Source of the DNA: Lachnospiraceae bacterium Marseille-Q4251
Lineage (GTDB): Bacteria; Bacillota; Clostridia; Lachnospirales; Lachnospiraceae
DNA: 64,000 bases
Reading direction: 5' to 3'
Assembly (NCBI GenBank): GCA_018223435.1
Contig: JAGTTO010000001.1
Span: 992,001 to 1,056,000, forward strand
The position numbers and the translations under genes are program-made. The notes beneath the pieces were generated by a model. It ran no database searches. It was given only the letters and a program-made list of their open reading frames with translations, and was not told the DNA's origin. Shown in pieces: positions 43,093-52,797 of this stretch (within the stretch, counting starts at the first letter, position 1; each line of letters starts with the position of its first letter).

Positions 43093-45504
43093 CTAGTTCC
43101 GTTTTAAAGAAAAATCTTCTTTTTCCAGGGTGAGGTTGGGATTGTAGAAGGGATCTCCCGTTCGGATCAGCTCCGACCAGCGCTCCTCAAAAAGAGCAAT
43201 GGCCTGATGAAATTCCTCCAGTCTTTCCTTTGCCTCCTTCTGAAGCTTCTCCCTGTCCTCATAATGATAAAATTCCGCGTAGGGTTCATAAATCACCCGT
43301 TTTCCCAAAGCACCAACCCTGAGGCAGAAATCCAGATCCCAAAAAGCCAGGCCAAAGTCTTCCGAGAAACCGCCCGCCGCCTCAAAGACACTCCGTTTCA
43401 CCAGCATACAGGCTCCAGTCACTGCGCTGTAACACTGACGGCTTAAGATCCGGCTGTAGACATCTTCCTCCGTCTTTGGAAAGCCGGCAAAGGCAGCTCC
43501 GGCCAGGCCGTGAAGGCCGATGATCACGCCTGCATGGGCGATTCGGTTCTCCCCGTCGTAGAGTCTCGCTCCCACGATGCCGCTCGCTTTTCGCATACAG
43601 GAGCCGAGCATCTCCTCCAGGCTGTCCGCCCCGATGAGCTCCGTATCCGGAGCCAGGAAGAAGAGATAGTTTCCCTTCGCCTGCTTCACGCCCTCATTGA
43701 AAAGAACTGCTTTCGTCGCCTGCTGCCCAAAATGAACCAGCCGAAGTGGCTTTTCCGTCAGCCCCTCTTCTACATTTTCTTCCGCTGTCAGGATCAGATA
43801 CTCATAATTCTGATAGGAAGATTTCCGGTCCAAGGAGGCGATGCAGCGCCGCAGCGCTTCTTTCTCCCCGCGGTACGGAATGAGAATCGATACCAGCGGG
43901 CTCTCCTCCCGGACAAAGCGTGTCCGGAAAAGCCCGGTCTTCTCGCCCTTTCGGACCATGGCCTTTTCGCCGAGACGCTCATAGTGGGCCGTCAAAGCAA
44001 GTCTTGCCTTCTCCCACTCTTCCTCCCCCGCAGAAACCCCTTCCTCCATCCGGATATGGCAGAGAATCCGCGGAATGTGGATGAGTTGCTCTTTCGTTGC
44101 CGCCTCCGTCAATCGAAGCAGCAGGTCATAATCGCAGGCTCCGGAAAAGTCTGCATCCACGCTTCCATATTTTTCAAAAAAGTCCCTCTTTACCAGAAAG
44201 AAGCGGCCGATATAGTTCGTGGTTTCCAGAAGCTCGGGATCGAAATCCGGCTTGAACTCCGGCTCAAAGAACCGGTTGCCATCGAGCGTCATCCGGTCAT
44301 TGTCCGGATAAAACAACACGCCCTCCGGATGCTCATTGATAACTCTCGCAAAGGCAAAGAGCGCATCCGGTGTCGGAAGATCCTCCTGCCGACAAAAGAG
44401 CAGATACTCACCCTTCGCCTCTTTAAGCTCAGAGAGAACGCCCTCAGCGATTCCCGTATGCTCAGGCTGCTCCGTCACATGGAGTCTGGTTTCCTCCTTT
44501 TCAAAGGTATGGAGCACCTCATGAAGGTGAACATCCTCTGTCTCATCTGCCAGACAAACCTCGAAATTCCGGTAAGTCTGGTTCTCCAGATTCCGGAGAA
44601 GCTGCTTTAACTGCCGCTCCTCCATGCTTTTCACCGGAAGGATCAGGCTGAATTTCGGCATATAAGGAAACGCTGTGTTCCGCTGGCGCTCCAGCTCTCC
44701 CGGCCCTGGAATGTGACGCTGAATCCAAACCTGATAATCCACGTTCTCTTCTTCAGAAGCTGGAAAGAGCTCCTTTGCCACCCGGGCCGTCAGGGCCTGC
44801 ATGCCATGGATTCTCCAGTAATCCATGCCCCGCTTCATATATTTTTCCATTTTATGCTTCAGAATCCGGGCAGGATTCAGGTTGACCGGATAAATCTGTT
44901 TTCCTCCGGAACCGGAGAGCACCAGATAAGCCAGCCTTCCGGAAACGCCCTCCGCCTCGATGGTAAAACCGCAGTTTTTCCCGATCTCCGTCTCAAAATA
45001 GAGCATCTGAACATCCAGCCGGTCGCTCCGTCTGATTTTATAGTCAAGTTTCTTTTTCTCCTGATCAAAAAGGCCAATCTTTACCTGCTCCCGGTCTGCA
45101 GCCCAGCCCCGGAGATAGAGATTTCCGTTTTTACCATCCACCAGTTCCTCCTCGAGGTAAAACTGCGGTGTCCGTCTGGCCTCTTTTAACCGCTTCACAG
45201 AAGCTTCATACCAGAGAAGCTTTTCCTCGCCGTTAAGGGCAAAGACACCAAGATGCCGACAGTTTTCCCAGTTTTCCGGAAGAGTGAGAAAGACCGTGAT
45301 CTTCTCTCCTTTTAAAGTTTCCGGCTTTCCAAAGACCTCCAGGGCGCTTTCGTACTCCCAGGCTTCCCTCTGGGCAGGGATCTTTTCCTTATCGAGAAAG
45401 ACCAGCAGCTCATAGCCGGAAGGCCAGTCTCCCTGAAGAATATAGACATTTTCCTCTTTCAGGCTGAACCGGGCCCGCCTGACTTCCCATTCCTGTACTT
45501 TCAT
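43093..45504 (-). CDS. Giant two-domain GT2 protein with N-terminal beta domain; first GT domain degenerate
   Basis: An 803-residue protein. The N-terminal beta-rich region (about 1-260) contains a GW...R.DV...CGF module. GT domain 1 (about 300-500) is poorly conserved: where paralogues have FSDHDDFLEP it has FCRQEDLPTP, losing the Asp ligands, so it is probably inactive. GT domain 2 (about 535-780) has VSILIPYRGEKEALRR, LFFLAPDTELIG, TGACMLVKRSVFEAAGGF and FWDLDFCLRVGALGK; the acceptor-side Asp residues are kept. The ATG at 45504 overlaps the preceding stop by four bases (ATGA). It probably acts with its two neighbours in chain synthesis. Confidence 0.88.
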   Translation of the reverse strand: MKVQEWEVRRARFSLKEENVYILQGDWPSGYELLVFLDKEKIPAQREAWEYESALEVFGKPETLKGEKITVFLTLPENWENCRHLGVFALNGEEKLLWYEASVKRLKEARRTPQFYLEEELVDGKNGNLYLRGWAADREQVKIGLFDQEKKKLDYKIRRSDRLDVQMLYFETEIGKNCGFTIEAEGVSGRLAYLVLSGSGGKQIYPVNLNPARILKHKMEKYMKRGMDYWRIHGMQALTARVAKELFPASEEENVDYQVWIQRHIPGPGELERQRNTAFPYMPKFSLILPVKSMEERQLKQLLRNLENQTYRNFEVCLADETEDVHLHEVLHTFEKEETRLHVTEQPEHTGIAEGVLSELKEAKGEYLLFCRQEDLPTPDALFAFARVINEHPEGVLFYPDNDRMTLDGNRFFEPEFKPDFDPELLETTNYIGRFFLVKRDFFEKYGSVDADFSGACDYDLLLRLTEAATKEQLIHIPRILCHIRMEEGVSAGEEEWEKARLALTAHYERLGEKAMVRKGEKTGLFRTRFVREESPLVSILIPYRGEKEALRRCIASLDRKSSYQNYEYLILTAEENVEEGLTEKPLRLVHFGQQATKAVLFNEGVKQAKGNYLFFLAPDTELIGADSLEEMLGSCMRKASGIVGARLYDGENRIAHAGVIIGLHGLAGAAFAGFPKTEEDVYSRILSRQCYSAVTGACMLVKRSVFEAAGGFSEDFGLAFWDLDFCLRVGALGKRVIYEPYAEFYHYEDREKLQKEAKERLEEFHQAIALFEERWSELIRTGDPFYNPNLTLEKEDFSLKRN

Positions 45505-47999
45505 TTCTCTGCTTCCTCTCCGTGTGGGAACAGCTTCTTCCATTCCACCGGAACTTCCTTCTCCCTGCGAAGCTCGCACTCGCCATTCATCAGAGAGAGA
45601 TTTGGACTATAGTAGGGATCACCCTGATCCAGAAAAGTCTTCCATCGCCGCCGGAACCGGAGAATCTCCTCTTTGAAGCGCTCCTTTTTCTCCGGGGTGT
45701 TCTCATAGCCTCTGGACTTGGACTCATAGTGATAGAGCTCCACGTTCGGGTCCTGGACGATAAGCTTTCCGGCCTCGCGAATCCGAAGGCAGAGATCCAC
45801 ATCGTTTAAGGAAACCACGAAGGACTCGTCAAAACCGCCGATCGCATCAAAGACAGACTTCTTCACCAGCATGCAGGCCGCCGTCACGGCGCTGATATCC
45901 TGCACGGCCTTAAGGCGTCCAAAATAGCCTGCATCCTGACTTGTGTGGAAGTTCTGCACATGACCTGCAAAGTTGGCAATGCCCACCACCACACCGCAGT
46001 GCTGGACCAGACCGTCGGGATAATAGAGTTTCGCTCCCACGGCTCCCGTATCCTCCCGCTGGCAGAAGCCCACCATCTCACGGATCCAGAAGGGACTGAT
46101 AACCTCTGTATCGTTGTTCAGAAGCAGGAGATACTCGCCCTTCGCGTGACGCGCGCCGAAATTGTTGATGGCCGAATAGTTAAAGCCGCCCTGATAATAG
46201 ACCACATGGAGATTTTCATGCTCCATTTTCATTTTTTCATAGTAGGCGAAGGTCTCGGCCTTTTCACTGTTGTTTTCCACAATCACGATCTCAAAATTCG
46301 GATAATCCGTCTTTTCATAGATGGATTTAAGGCAGGTATCGAGGGTCTCCACCTGATCCTTGTTCGGAATCAGAATCGTCACCAGAGGCTCACCTTTGAC
46401 TTTCAGGCGCATTTTATAGAGGATGAAAATGCCTGTGTACTCCACTTCCGCCTCATACCCCAGACGGGCGTAATGCTCAGTGAGGGCCTTTTTGCCGGCC
46501 TCGATGGCATAGGTCTTGCTGTCCTGATTGCCCGCTGTGGAGGTCTCGGAAGCCCTCCAGTGATAGAGAACCTTCGGGATATGGTGAATCCGGTCGGTCT
46601 TCTCGATGCAGCGAAGCAGGAAATCGTAATCCTGGGCTCCGTCACATTCCTTCCGAAGAAGGCCGGCTTCCTCAGCCAGACTTCTCCTCACCATAACCAA
46701 ATGGCAGATATAGTTGATACACCGGAGAAAATCCGGGTTGAAGTCAGGTTTCATCCTGGGTGAGAAATAATGCTCTCCCTTTTCGTCACAGAGATCCTCA
46801 TCCGTATAGATCAGATCCAGGCTCCGGTCTTCGTTCAGTGCCTTTACCATCTCATAGAGGGCATTGGGCTCCAGGAAATCATCATGGTCAGAGAACATCA
46901 GAAACTCGCCGGTGGCCATACGGATGGCAGCATTGGTATTCTCGGAAATACCCCCATTCACCTCCAGGCGTTTCAGGCGAATGCGTGGATCAGAACCGTA
47001 TCTTCTCTCTACGAAAGCCGCGGTCTTTCCGTCGGTGCTTCCGTCCGCCAGACAAAGCTCAAAATTTCCGTAGGTCTGGGCTGTGATCGAATCGATGAGT
47101 GCCTGCAAAAAGGGCTCCGGCGTATTATAGAGCGGCACCACAATACTGATGAGCGGCTGATAAGCAAAAACTTCTTTTCTCTCCCGCTCCAGTTCTTTTT
47201 TGTCCGCCGCATGGAGACGGAACCATTTCTCGTATTCCATCGGGCGATCCTTCAGGGAACGAAGTTTCCCGGCAGTCTTGGAGACGAAGGCCTCCGTGCC
47301 GTGGGCTCTCCAGTAGCTTAAGCCTTTTCTCGCGTACTTTTCCACCTTATTTTTCAGGATCACCGGAGTCTTGAGGCTGATGGGATAGACGTTTTTCCCG
47401 TCTTTTCCGGCAAAGACCAGATAGACGGCATCCCCGGAAAGATCCGAAGCGTCCAGCGTAAAGCCGCAGTCTGCCGCCACCTCGCACTCTTCGTACATGC
47501 CAGCCACATCGGGTCTTGTGCTCCGGCTGAGCTGACAGGGAATTTTCTTTTTCTCCCGGTCAAAAAGTGTGATCTTCACCGGCCCTCTGGATACGGTCCA
47601 GCCGCTCAGATGGATTCTTCCGGCCTTCGCGTCGATGACCTCCTGATCGAGATAAAACTGCGGCGTCTTCTGCTTTCTCTCAAGCTCCCGCACCGGAATC
47701 CGGAACCAGACATTTTTCTGCCCGTTTTCCATGGCATAGACAGCGAGCTTATGGGCCTTCTCCCAGCCTTCCGGAAGCTCCACGGTGATCTTCTTTTTCT
47801 CACCCAGAAGACGGACGGCCTCCTCAGAGCGGCTCAGTTCCTCTTCCTTTTCCCCGCTCACAAGCTTCGCCGAAATCTCATGGCCGTCCAGACGGACCTC
47901 CATTTTTGCCCCGGCGGGCCAGTTTCCTTCTATAATATAGGTATTTTTTTCTCCGAGCAGGAAACGTTCCCGTTCCGCTCCCAGCACCTGTGCCAGCAT
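45501..47999 (-). CDS. Giant two-domain GT2 protein with N-terminal beta domain
   Basis: An 832-residue protein. The N-terminal beta region (about 1-250) has the module IHLSGWTVSRGPVKITLFD / STRPDVAGMY / CGFTLDA. A helical linker and two intact GT2 domains follow. Domain 1 has ISIVVPLYNTPEPFLQAL, FSDHDDFLEP and DGAQDYDFLLRC. Domain 2 has VTILIPNKDQVETLD, LLNNDTEVIS, TAACMLVKKSVFDAIGGF and LNDVDLCLRIREAG. From the first GT domain on it is very similar to the upstream neighbour, while the N-terminal parts differ strongly. The ATG at 47999 lies one base after the previous stop; GGGGAGGAGG is inside the end of that gene. Confidence 0.92.
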   Translation of the reverse strand: MLAQVLGAERERFLLGEKNTYIIEGNWPAGAKMEVRLDGHEISAKLVSGEKEEELSRSEEAVRLLGEKKKITVELPEGWEKAHKLAVYAMENGQKNVWFRIPVRELERKQKTPQFYLDQEVIDAKAGRIHLSGWTVSRGPVKITLFDREKKKIPCQLSRSTRPDVAGMYEECEVAADCGFTLDASDLSGDAVYLVFAGKDGKNVYPISLKTPVILKNKVEKYARKGLSYWRAHGTEAFVSKTAGKLRSLKDRPMEYEKWFRLHAADKKELERERKEVFAYQPLISIVVPLYNTPEPFLQALIDSITAQTYGNFELCLADGSTDGKTAAFVERRYGSDPRIRLKRLEVNGGISENTNAAIRMATGEFLMFSDHDDFLEPNALYEMVKALNEDRSLDLIYTDEDLCDEKGEHYFSPRMKPDFNPDFLRCINYICHLVMVRRSLAEEAGLLRKECDGAQDYDFLLRCIEKTDRIHHIPKVLYHWRASETSTAGNQDSKTYAIEAGKKALTEHYARLGYEAEVEYTGIFILYKMRLKVKGEPLVTILIPNKDQVETLDTCLKSIYEKTDYPNFEIVIVENNSEKAETFAYYEKMKMEHENLHVVYYQGGFNYSAINNFGARHAKGEYLLLLNNDTEVISPFWIREMVGFCQREDTGAVGAKLYYPDGLVQHCGVVVGIANFAGHVQNFHTSQDAGYFGRLKAVQDISAVTAACMLVKKSVFDAIGGFDESFVVSLNDVDLCLRIREAGKLIVQDPNVELYHYESKSRGYENTPEKKERFKEEILRFRRRWKTFLDQGDPYYSPNLSLMNGECELRREKEVPVEWKKLFPHGEEAEK

Positions 48000-48000
48000 C

Positions 48001-50544
48001 TTAAACCTCCTCCCCATTGGGGAACAGTTTTTCCCATTCCTCCGGGACCTCGTGTTCCTTTCTCAGGGTACATTCCCCGTTCAAAAGTGTCAGATTCGGG
48101 CTGTAGTAGGGGTCGCCCTTTTCGAGGAAAGCCTTCCAGCGTTTCCGGAAACGGATCACCTCGCCTTTAAAGCGTGCAAGCTTCTCCGGTGTGTTCTCGT
48201 AGCCTCTGGATTTGGACTCATAGTGGTAGAGCTCCACATTCGGATCCTGGACGATAAGTTTTCCGGTCTCCCGGATTCGAAGACAGAGATCCACATCGTT
48301 GAAGGCCACCTCGAAGCTCTCGTCAAAGCCGCCGATCTCCTCAAAAACCGATCGCTTCACCAGCATGCAAGCCGCCGTTACGGCGCTGATATCCTGCACG
48401 GCCCGAAGCCGTCCAAAGTAACCGTTGTCCCGTCTGGTCTTGAAGTTCTGCACATGGGCCGCATAATTCGCGATGCCAACCACAACGCCGCAGTGCTGTA
48501 CCAATTCATCGGGATAGAAAAGCTTCGCTCCCACGGCTGCCGTGTCCTCCCGCTGACAGAAACCCAGCATCTCGCGGATCCAGAAGGGACTGATGACCTC
48601 CGTGTCATTGTTCAGGAAGAGAATGTACTCGCCCTTCGCACGGCGGACGCCGAAATTGTTGATGGCCGAATAATTGAAGCCGCCATGATATGTCACCACC
48701 TGGAAGTTCTCATGCTCCCGCTTCATCTTCTCATAGAAGGCAAAGGTTTCCTCTTTCTCGCTGTTGTTCTCCACCACAACGATCTCATAGTTGGGATAGT
48801 CGGTCTTCTCATAGATGGAGTCCAGACAGGTAGCCAGAGTCTCTGCCTGATCCTTGTTGGGAATCAGAATCGTCACCAGCGGCTCACTCTTAAGCTTCAG
48901 GCGCATCTTATACATAATGAAGATTCCGGTATAGTCCACCTCCGCCTCATAGCCGAGTCTTGCATAGTGCTCGGTGAGGGCCAGCTTGCCCGCGTCGATC
49001 GCATAGGTCTTACTGTCCTGGTTGCCTGCCGTGGAGGTATCGGAGACCCTCCAGTGATAGAGCACCTTCGGGATATGGTGAACCCGGTCGGTTTTCTCGA
49101 TGCAGCGAAGCAGGAAATCATAGTCCTGGGCCCCGTCACACTGCTTCCGAAGAAGGCCGACTTCTTCTGCAAGACTCTTTCTCACCATAACCAGATGGCA
49201 AATATAGTTAATGCTCCGGAGGAAATCCGGATTGAAATCCGGCTTCATCCGGGGAGCAAAGAACCGCTCTCCCTTCTCATCGCAGAGATCCTCGTCAGTA
49301 TAAATGAGATCCAGATTCCGATCTTCGTTCAGTGCCTTTACCATCTCATAGAGGGCATCGGGTTCCAAGAAATCGTCGTGGTCGGAGAACATCAGAAACT
49401 CGCCGGTGGCCATCCGGATCGCCTCGTTGGTGTTCTCGGAAATTCCAGCATTGACTTTAAGATGCTTCAGCTTAATCCTCGGATCATTGCCATAAAACTT
49501 CTTCACAAAGGCAGAGGGGCCTTTTTTCGTGCTGCCATCCGCCAGACAGAGTTCGAAATTCCGGTAGCTCTGCGACGTGATCGACTGGAGAAGCTTCCTT
49601 AAGAACTCCTGCGGCGTATTGTAGAGAGGAATCACGATGCTGATGAGGGGTTCATAATCAAAGTGCGTGTGTTTCTGCCGATGAAGCTCCAGAGCAGAAG
49701 GCCGCTTCTTTTTGAGCCACATCATATACTGCTCTTCGTCGGTGAAAACATTGTCCTTCACCTGCTCCACAAGACCGGTGATGCCTCTCTTTTTCAGGAT
49801 CGCCCTGTTCTCAGCCAGCTTTCCGCGGCCAATAGCCTTTTTAAGCCTTCCGACCTTTGATACGGAAAAATCAAATTTTTTCATCGAGATCTCGTAAGTT
49901 TTCTCAACGAGAGCATTTTTCATATGGAAGACCAGCTTTTTCCCCTCAAACTCCGATCTCGGATAGGAAAAGGCAAAACCGGCCTCGGTATCTTCCGGCA
50001 CCACGCCTTCCAGCCCCGTATTTTCCGCCACATCAGGCCGAAGGGAACGCTTCAGGGCACCGGGCACCTCATTTCCGTTCTCGTCGGTGATCGAAAGGTC
50101 ATTTTCCCCGGTGAGATCAAGAATCCAGCCCCGGATCGCGATCTTCCGATCCTCCAGGCCGCAAAAGTCCACATAATACTGGATGGAAGCGGCCTTCCAG
50201 CCCTCTTCCAGCTCCGAAGCATTCTTTTCCAGCAGGACTTTTTCCTCGGCTCCGGCTTTCAGAAGGATCTTTAATCCTTTTCCGACCTTTATGAAATTCT
50301 CAAAATCGCCCAGCTTCACACGAAAGCCCAGTTCATCCGCCTGGGCCGCATAAGACGGATAGCGTTTTACCACATCCGGTCGCGGATAAAATTTCACCTC
50401 AGCCTTCACCGGCTCTCCCTTTTCATCCAGAACCAGGATCGCTGCGCTCTCTCCCTCCACAGCCTTCCAGCCCTGTACCGTCAGACTCCCTCCCGGAACC
50501 CACTGGTAACTTTCTGTGTCAACTACTACTTTCTGAATGCTCAT
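48001..50544 (-). CDS. Giant two-domain GT2 protein with duplicated N-terminal beta module
   Basis: An 847-residue protein. The N-terminus carries two copies of the GW...RPDV...GF module (about residues 15-95 and 140-225). A helical linker and two intact GT2 domains follow (ISIVIPLYNTPQEFLRKL, FSDHDDFLEP, DGAQDYDFLLRC; then VTILIPNKDQAETLA, LFLNNDTEVIS, VAFNDVDLCLRIRETG). The GT halves are nearly the same as in the next gene, pointing to recent duplication or gene conversion. Similar multi-domain GTs build rhamnan-type backbones. AAAGGAG stands five bases before the ATG. It follows the kinase gene by 20 bases. Confidence 0.92.
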   Translation of the reverse strand: MSIQKVVVDTESYQWVPGGSLTVQGWKAVEGESAAILVLDEKGEPVKAEVKFYPRPDVVKRYPSYAAQADELGFRVKLGDFENFIKVGKGLKILLKAGAEEKVLLEKNASELEEGWKAASIQYYVDFCGLEDRKIAIRGWILDLTGENDLSITDENGNEVPGALKRSLRPDVAENTGLEGVVPEDTEAGFAFSYPRSEFEGKKLVFHMKNALVEKTYEISMKKFDFSVSKVGRLKKAIGRGKLAENRAILKKRGITGLVEQVKDNVFTDEEQYMMWLKKKRPSALELHRQKHTHFDYEPLISIVIPLYNTPQEFLRKLLQSITSQSYRNFELCLADGSTKKGPSAFVKKFYGNDPRIKLKHLKVNAGISENTNEAIRMATGEFLMFSDHDDFLEPDALYEMVKALNEDRNLDLIYTDEDLCDEKGERFFAPRMKPDFNPDFLRSINYICHLVMVRKSLAEEVGLLRKQCDGAQDYDFLLRCIEKTDRVHHIPKVLYHWRVSDTSTAGNQDSKTYAIDAGKLALTEHYARLGYEAEVDYTGIFIMYKMRLKLKSEPLVTILIPNKDQAETLATCLDSIYEKTDYPNYEIVVVENNSEKEETFAFYEKMKREHENFQVVTYHGGFNYSAINNFGVRRAKGEYILFLNNDTEVISPFWIREMLGFCQREDTAAVGAKLFYPDELVQHCGVVVGIANYAAHVQNFKTRRDNGYFGRLRAVQDISAVTAACMLVKRSVFEEIGGFDESFEVAFNDVDLCLRIRETGKLIVQDPNVELYHYESKSRGYENTPEKLARFKGEVIRFRKRWKAFLEKGDPYYSPNLTLLNGECTLRKEHEVPEEWEKLFPNGEEV

Positions 50545-50564
50545 CGATACTCCTTTAGCCCTTC

Positions 50565-51857
50565 TTATTTCTGATGCTGTTCTCTGTAGCCTCTGTATTT
50601 CTCATATGCTTTCCATACCTTCGTATGTTTCATCTCACTGATGGTATTCTCTGCCTGGCGAAGCTGCTCCCGAAGCTTCCTAATCTCTTCTCCCCGGGAT
50701 GCGGAAAGCTCCGCCAGCTGACCAAGCTCTTTCTTCGCTCCTGTCTCCAGCGGATAAACCGCCAGCTCCACCCGAAGCTTTTTCGCTCCTTCAGGAATCT
50801 CCCTCAGATAAAAGTTCGGATCATCCTCCCCGAAAAAGAGCCAGTTTCCCATCGAACTTCCCTTCTCCAGCGTCACAGGCGCCTGACCGGTCTGTCCGTC
50901 AAAAGCAAGCTTCCGGATCTCCGTCATGCAGGCACGGTAGCCCGGATCCAGCCGAAGACTCTTCACGCCCTCTGGCAGAAGAATCTCTTTTTCGATCTCC
51001 CAGCCCTCTCTGTGACTCATCTGGAAGAGTCTTGAATTTTCCTCGAAAAAACCATCTCCGCAGTCAAAATAAACCTGTAGCATCTCCTGTGGAAAGTAGT
51101 CCGTCACCCGAAGAGAACCGGCGCTGATATCCTGATAGAGATCCCGGATGGGCGTATGCCGACGGCAGACATATTTCTGGAAGGAAGTCTCCATGGCCTC
51201 GTAAGCCTTGCACTCCTCACTGGTGATCCCCATTTTTCCATAGAGATCAAAGGATTTGAACTCTTCGCCCCGGTCTGCATGGTCCGTAAAGTAAAAAATG
51301 ATCCGGTAGAGGATAAAATTCACCGGAACCGTGAAATCAAAGCTCCACTCATAGTCGATGGCGGTCCATTTTTCTCCGGTGAGAACGATATTTCCGCAGA
51401 CCAGATCGATATTGGAAAAAGGCGCGCAGACCGTTTCTTTCGGAAGCTCGTGTTCCCCGAACACCTCCCGGAAACCCTCTGTGATCTCAAAGCTCGCTCC
51501 TTTGTGCAGGGACTTTACAAATTCGAGATAGTCCAGAAGCTCCTCCGCGCAAGGCTCGATGCCCTGCTCCTTTTCCACAGATAAGAGATGTTCCTCCAGC
51601 GTCTCCCCCGTGAGATACTCCAGCTCCACGCCGCCGGGAATCAGGCTGCACACGTTATAGGAGAGTTTCGTTCCCTCCAAAGCTCTGGAAAACGCCTCGT
51701 ACCAGTGGTAGATGGCCTCCACATGAAGTTTCCCTTCTGGGAATTCCGGAAGTTTCCGCACATAGCGGACGCCCTCCTCATCCTCCAGAATGTCCGTGCG
51801 GATGGCAAGACAGTGATTTCTCTCATTGGAATATTTGGAATAAATAATCTTCTTCAT
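50565..51857 (-). CDS. Aminoglycoside-phosphotransferase-like sugar kinase with C-terminal coiled coil (WbdD-kinase-like)
   Basis: A 430-residue protein. Residues about 1-270 have a protein-kinase/APH-like fold. The catalytic loop NIDLVCGN matches HxDxxxxN with Asn for His and keeps the Asp and Asn. The metal-binding motif is TAIDYEWSF in place of DFG. Residues 280-370 are beta-rich. The last 60 residues, LGQLAELSASRGEEIRKLRE and onward to about 420, form a likely coiled coil. Its ATG overlaps the methyltransferase stop by four bases. The order methyltransferase, kinase, coiled coil equals that of WbdD, the enzyme that caps E. coli O8/O9 O-antigen and sets its length. Function in capping is inferred. 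Confidence 0.7.
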   Translation of the reverse strand: MKKIIYSKYSNERNHCLAIRTDILEDEEGVRYVRKLPEFPEGKLHVEAIYHWYEAFSRALEGTKLSYNVCSLIPGGVELEYLTGETLEEHLLSVEKEQGIEPCAEELLDYLEFVKSLHKGASFEITEGFREVFGEHELPKETVCAPFSNIDLVCGNIVLTGEKWTAIDYEWSFDFTVPVNFILYRIIFYFTDHADRGEEFKSFDLYGKMGITSEECKAYEAMETSFQKYVCRRHTPIRDLYQDISAGSLRVTDYFPQEMLQVYFDCGDGFFEENSRLFQMSHREGWEIEKEILLPEGVKSLRLDPGYRACMTEIRKLAFDGQTGQAPVTLEKGSSMGNWLFFGEDDPNFYLREIPEGAKKLRVELAVYPLETGAKKELGQLAELSASRGEEIRKLREQLRQAENTISEMKHTKVWKAYEKYRGYREQHQK

Positions 51858-52783
51858 GACTCCTCCTTTCCCAGCAGCACCAGAAAGGAATTGGAAAACT
51901 CCGGAAACAGCCCGTTGTCGATGATGGTATCGAAGACCTTTGACTCATCGAAAAGCAGAAGCCGTCTCTGGTCGTAGTTGCAGATATTTTCTTTGAGGTC
52001 CCCTTTTCTCGGAAGGTAAGCGTCCGAGTAGATGGAGAAGGGGAATTTGTAATCAGGGTAGGGATAGTAGAACTCCAGCTGGAAATTTCCTGCCTCATGG
52101 AAGAGCCGGATCAGCTCCGTTCTCGAAAAGGTGTGGACATCCTTCGTGTTGGGATAGCCTTCGAGTCCCTCGAAGAAACGGCCCACATGGTCCTCGGCGC
52201 AGCCCGCCCAGTATTTTAAGCCCAGACGGTTCTCGATGGCAATGACGATCTTTCCGCCCGGAGCCAGATGGCGCTCCACCAGCTGAAGCATATAACTAAA
52301 GGGATTCTCGTTGTCCGTATAGCAGGCCGCATACTCGAAGACGCCGATGAAGGTGATGTAATCGTACTTCTCCGCCAGCGTCTTTTCCACCTCCTCAAAG
52401 GCTCCCAGAAGGATCGTCACATTATCGCAATCCTCATTCCGGTAAGCATTGACGAGGCTTCTCTGTCTGGAAAGCTCCACACAGGTTACGCTTCCGGCTT
52501 TCTTTGCCAACGCTCCGGTGATGGCTCCGCAGCCGGCTCCGATCTCCAGAACTTTATCCTCTTTTGTGATGGGCAGCCAGCTCACTATATTCCCACGGAT
52601 ATGGGAAAAATGGTACATCACCGGCCAGCTTTTTCTCTCAGCGATGACCTGATTGTACTCTTCAGGCGTATGACAGCTTTTCGCAATCTCCAGAAGTTCC
52701 TCTTCCACAGGACCATCACTGTACAGGTCGCTGCCTGAATAACAGGTGTCATCCAGAGTGATTTTTCCAATTTTCTCCCTCAT
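51854..52783 (-). CDS. Class I SAM-dependent methyltransferase (WbdD-methyltransferase-like)
   Basis: A 309-residue Rossmann methyltransferase. The SAM-binding motif is VLEIGAGCGAITGALA (about residues 78-93), with VTCVELSRQRS as motif II, YDYITFIGVFEYA as motif IV and LAPGGKIVIAIENRLGLKYW afterwards. A 75-residue N-terminal extension precedes the fold. Lying directly after the Wzt gene (14 bases) and overlapping the kinase gene, it probably methylates a sugar or a kinase-added phosphate at the growing polysaccharide end. Methylation of another substrate cannot be excluded from sequence. Confidence 0.82.
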   Translation of the reverse strand: MREKIGKITLDDTCYSGSDLYSDGPVEEELLEIAKSCHTPEEYNQVIAERKSWPVMYHFSHIRGNIVSWLPITKEDKVLEIGAGCGAITGALAKKAGSVTCVELSRQRSLVNAYRNEDCDNVTILLGAFEEVEKTLAEKYDYITFIGVFEYAACYTDNENPFSYMLQLVERHLAPGGKIVIAIENRLGLKYWAGCAEDHVGRFFEGLEGYPNTKDVHTFSRTELIRLFHEAGNFQLEFYYPYPDYKFPFSIYSDAYLPRKGDLKENICNYDQRRLLLFDESKVFDTIIDNGLFPEFSNSFLVLLGKEES

Positions 52784-52797
52784 AAAATTTCCCTTTC

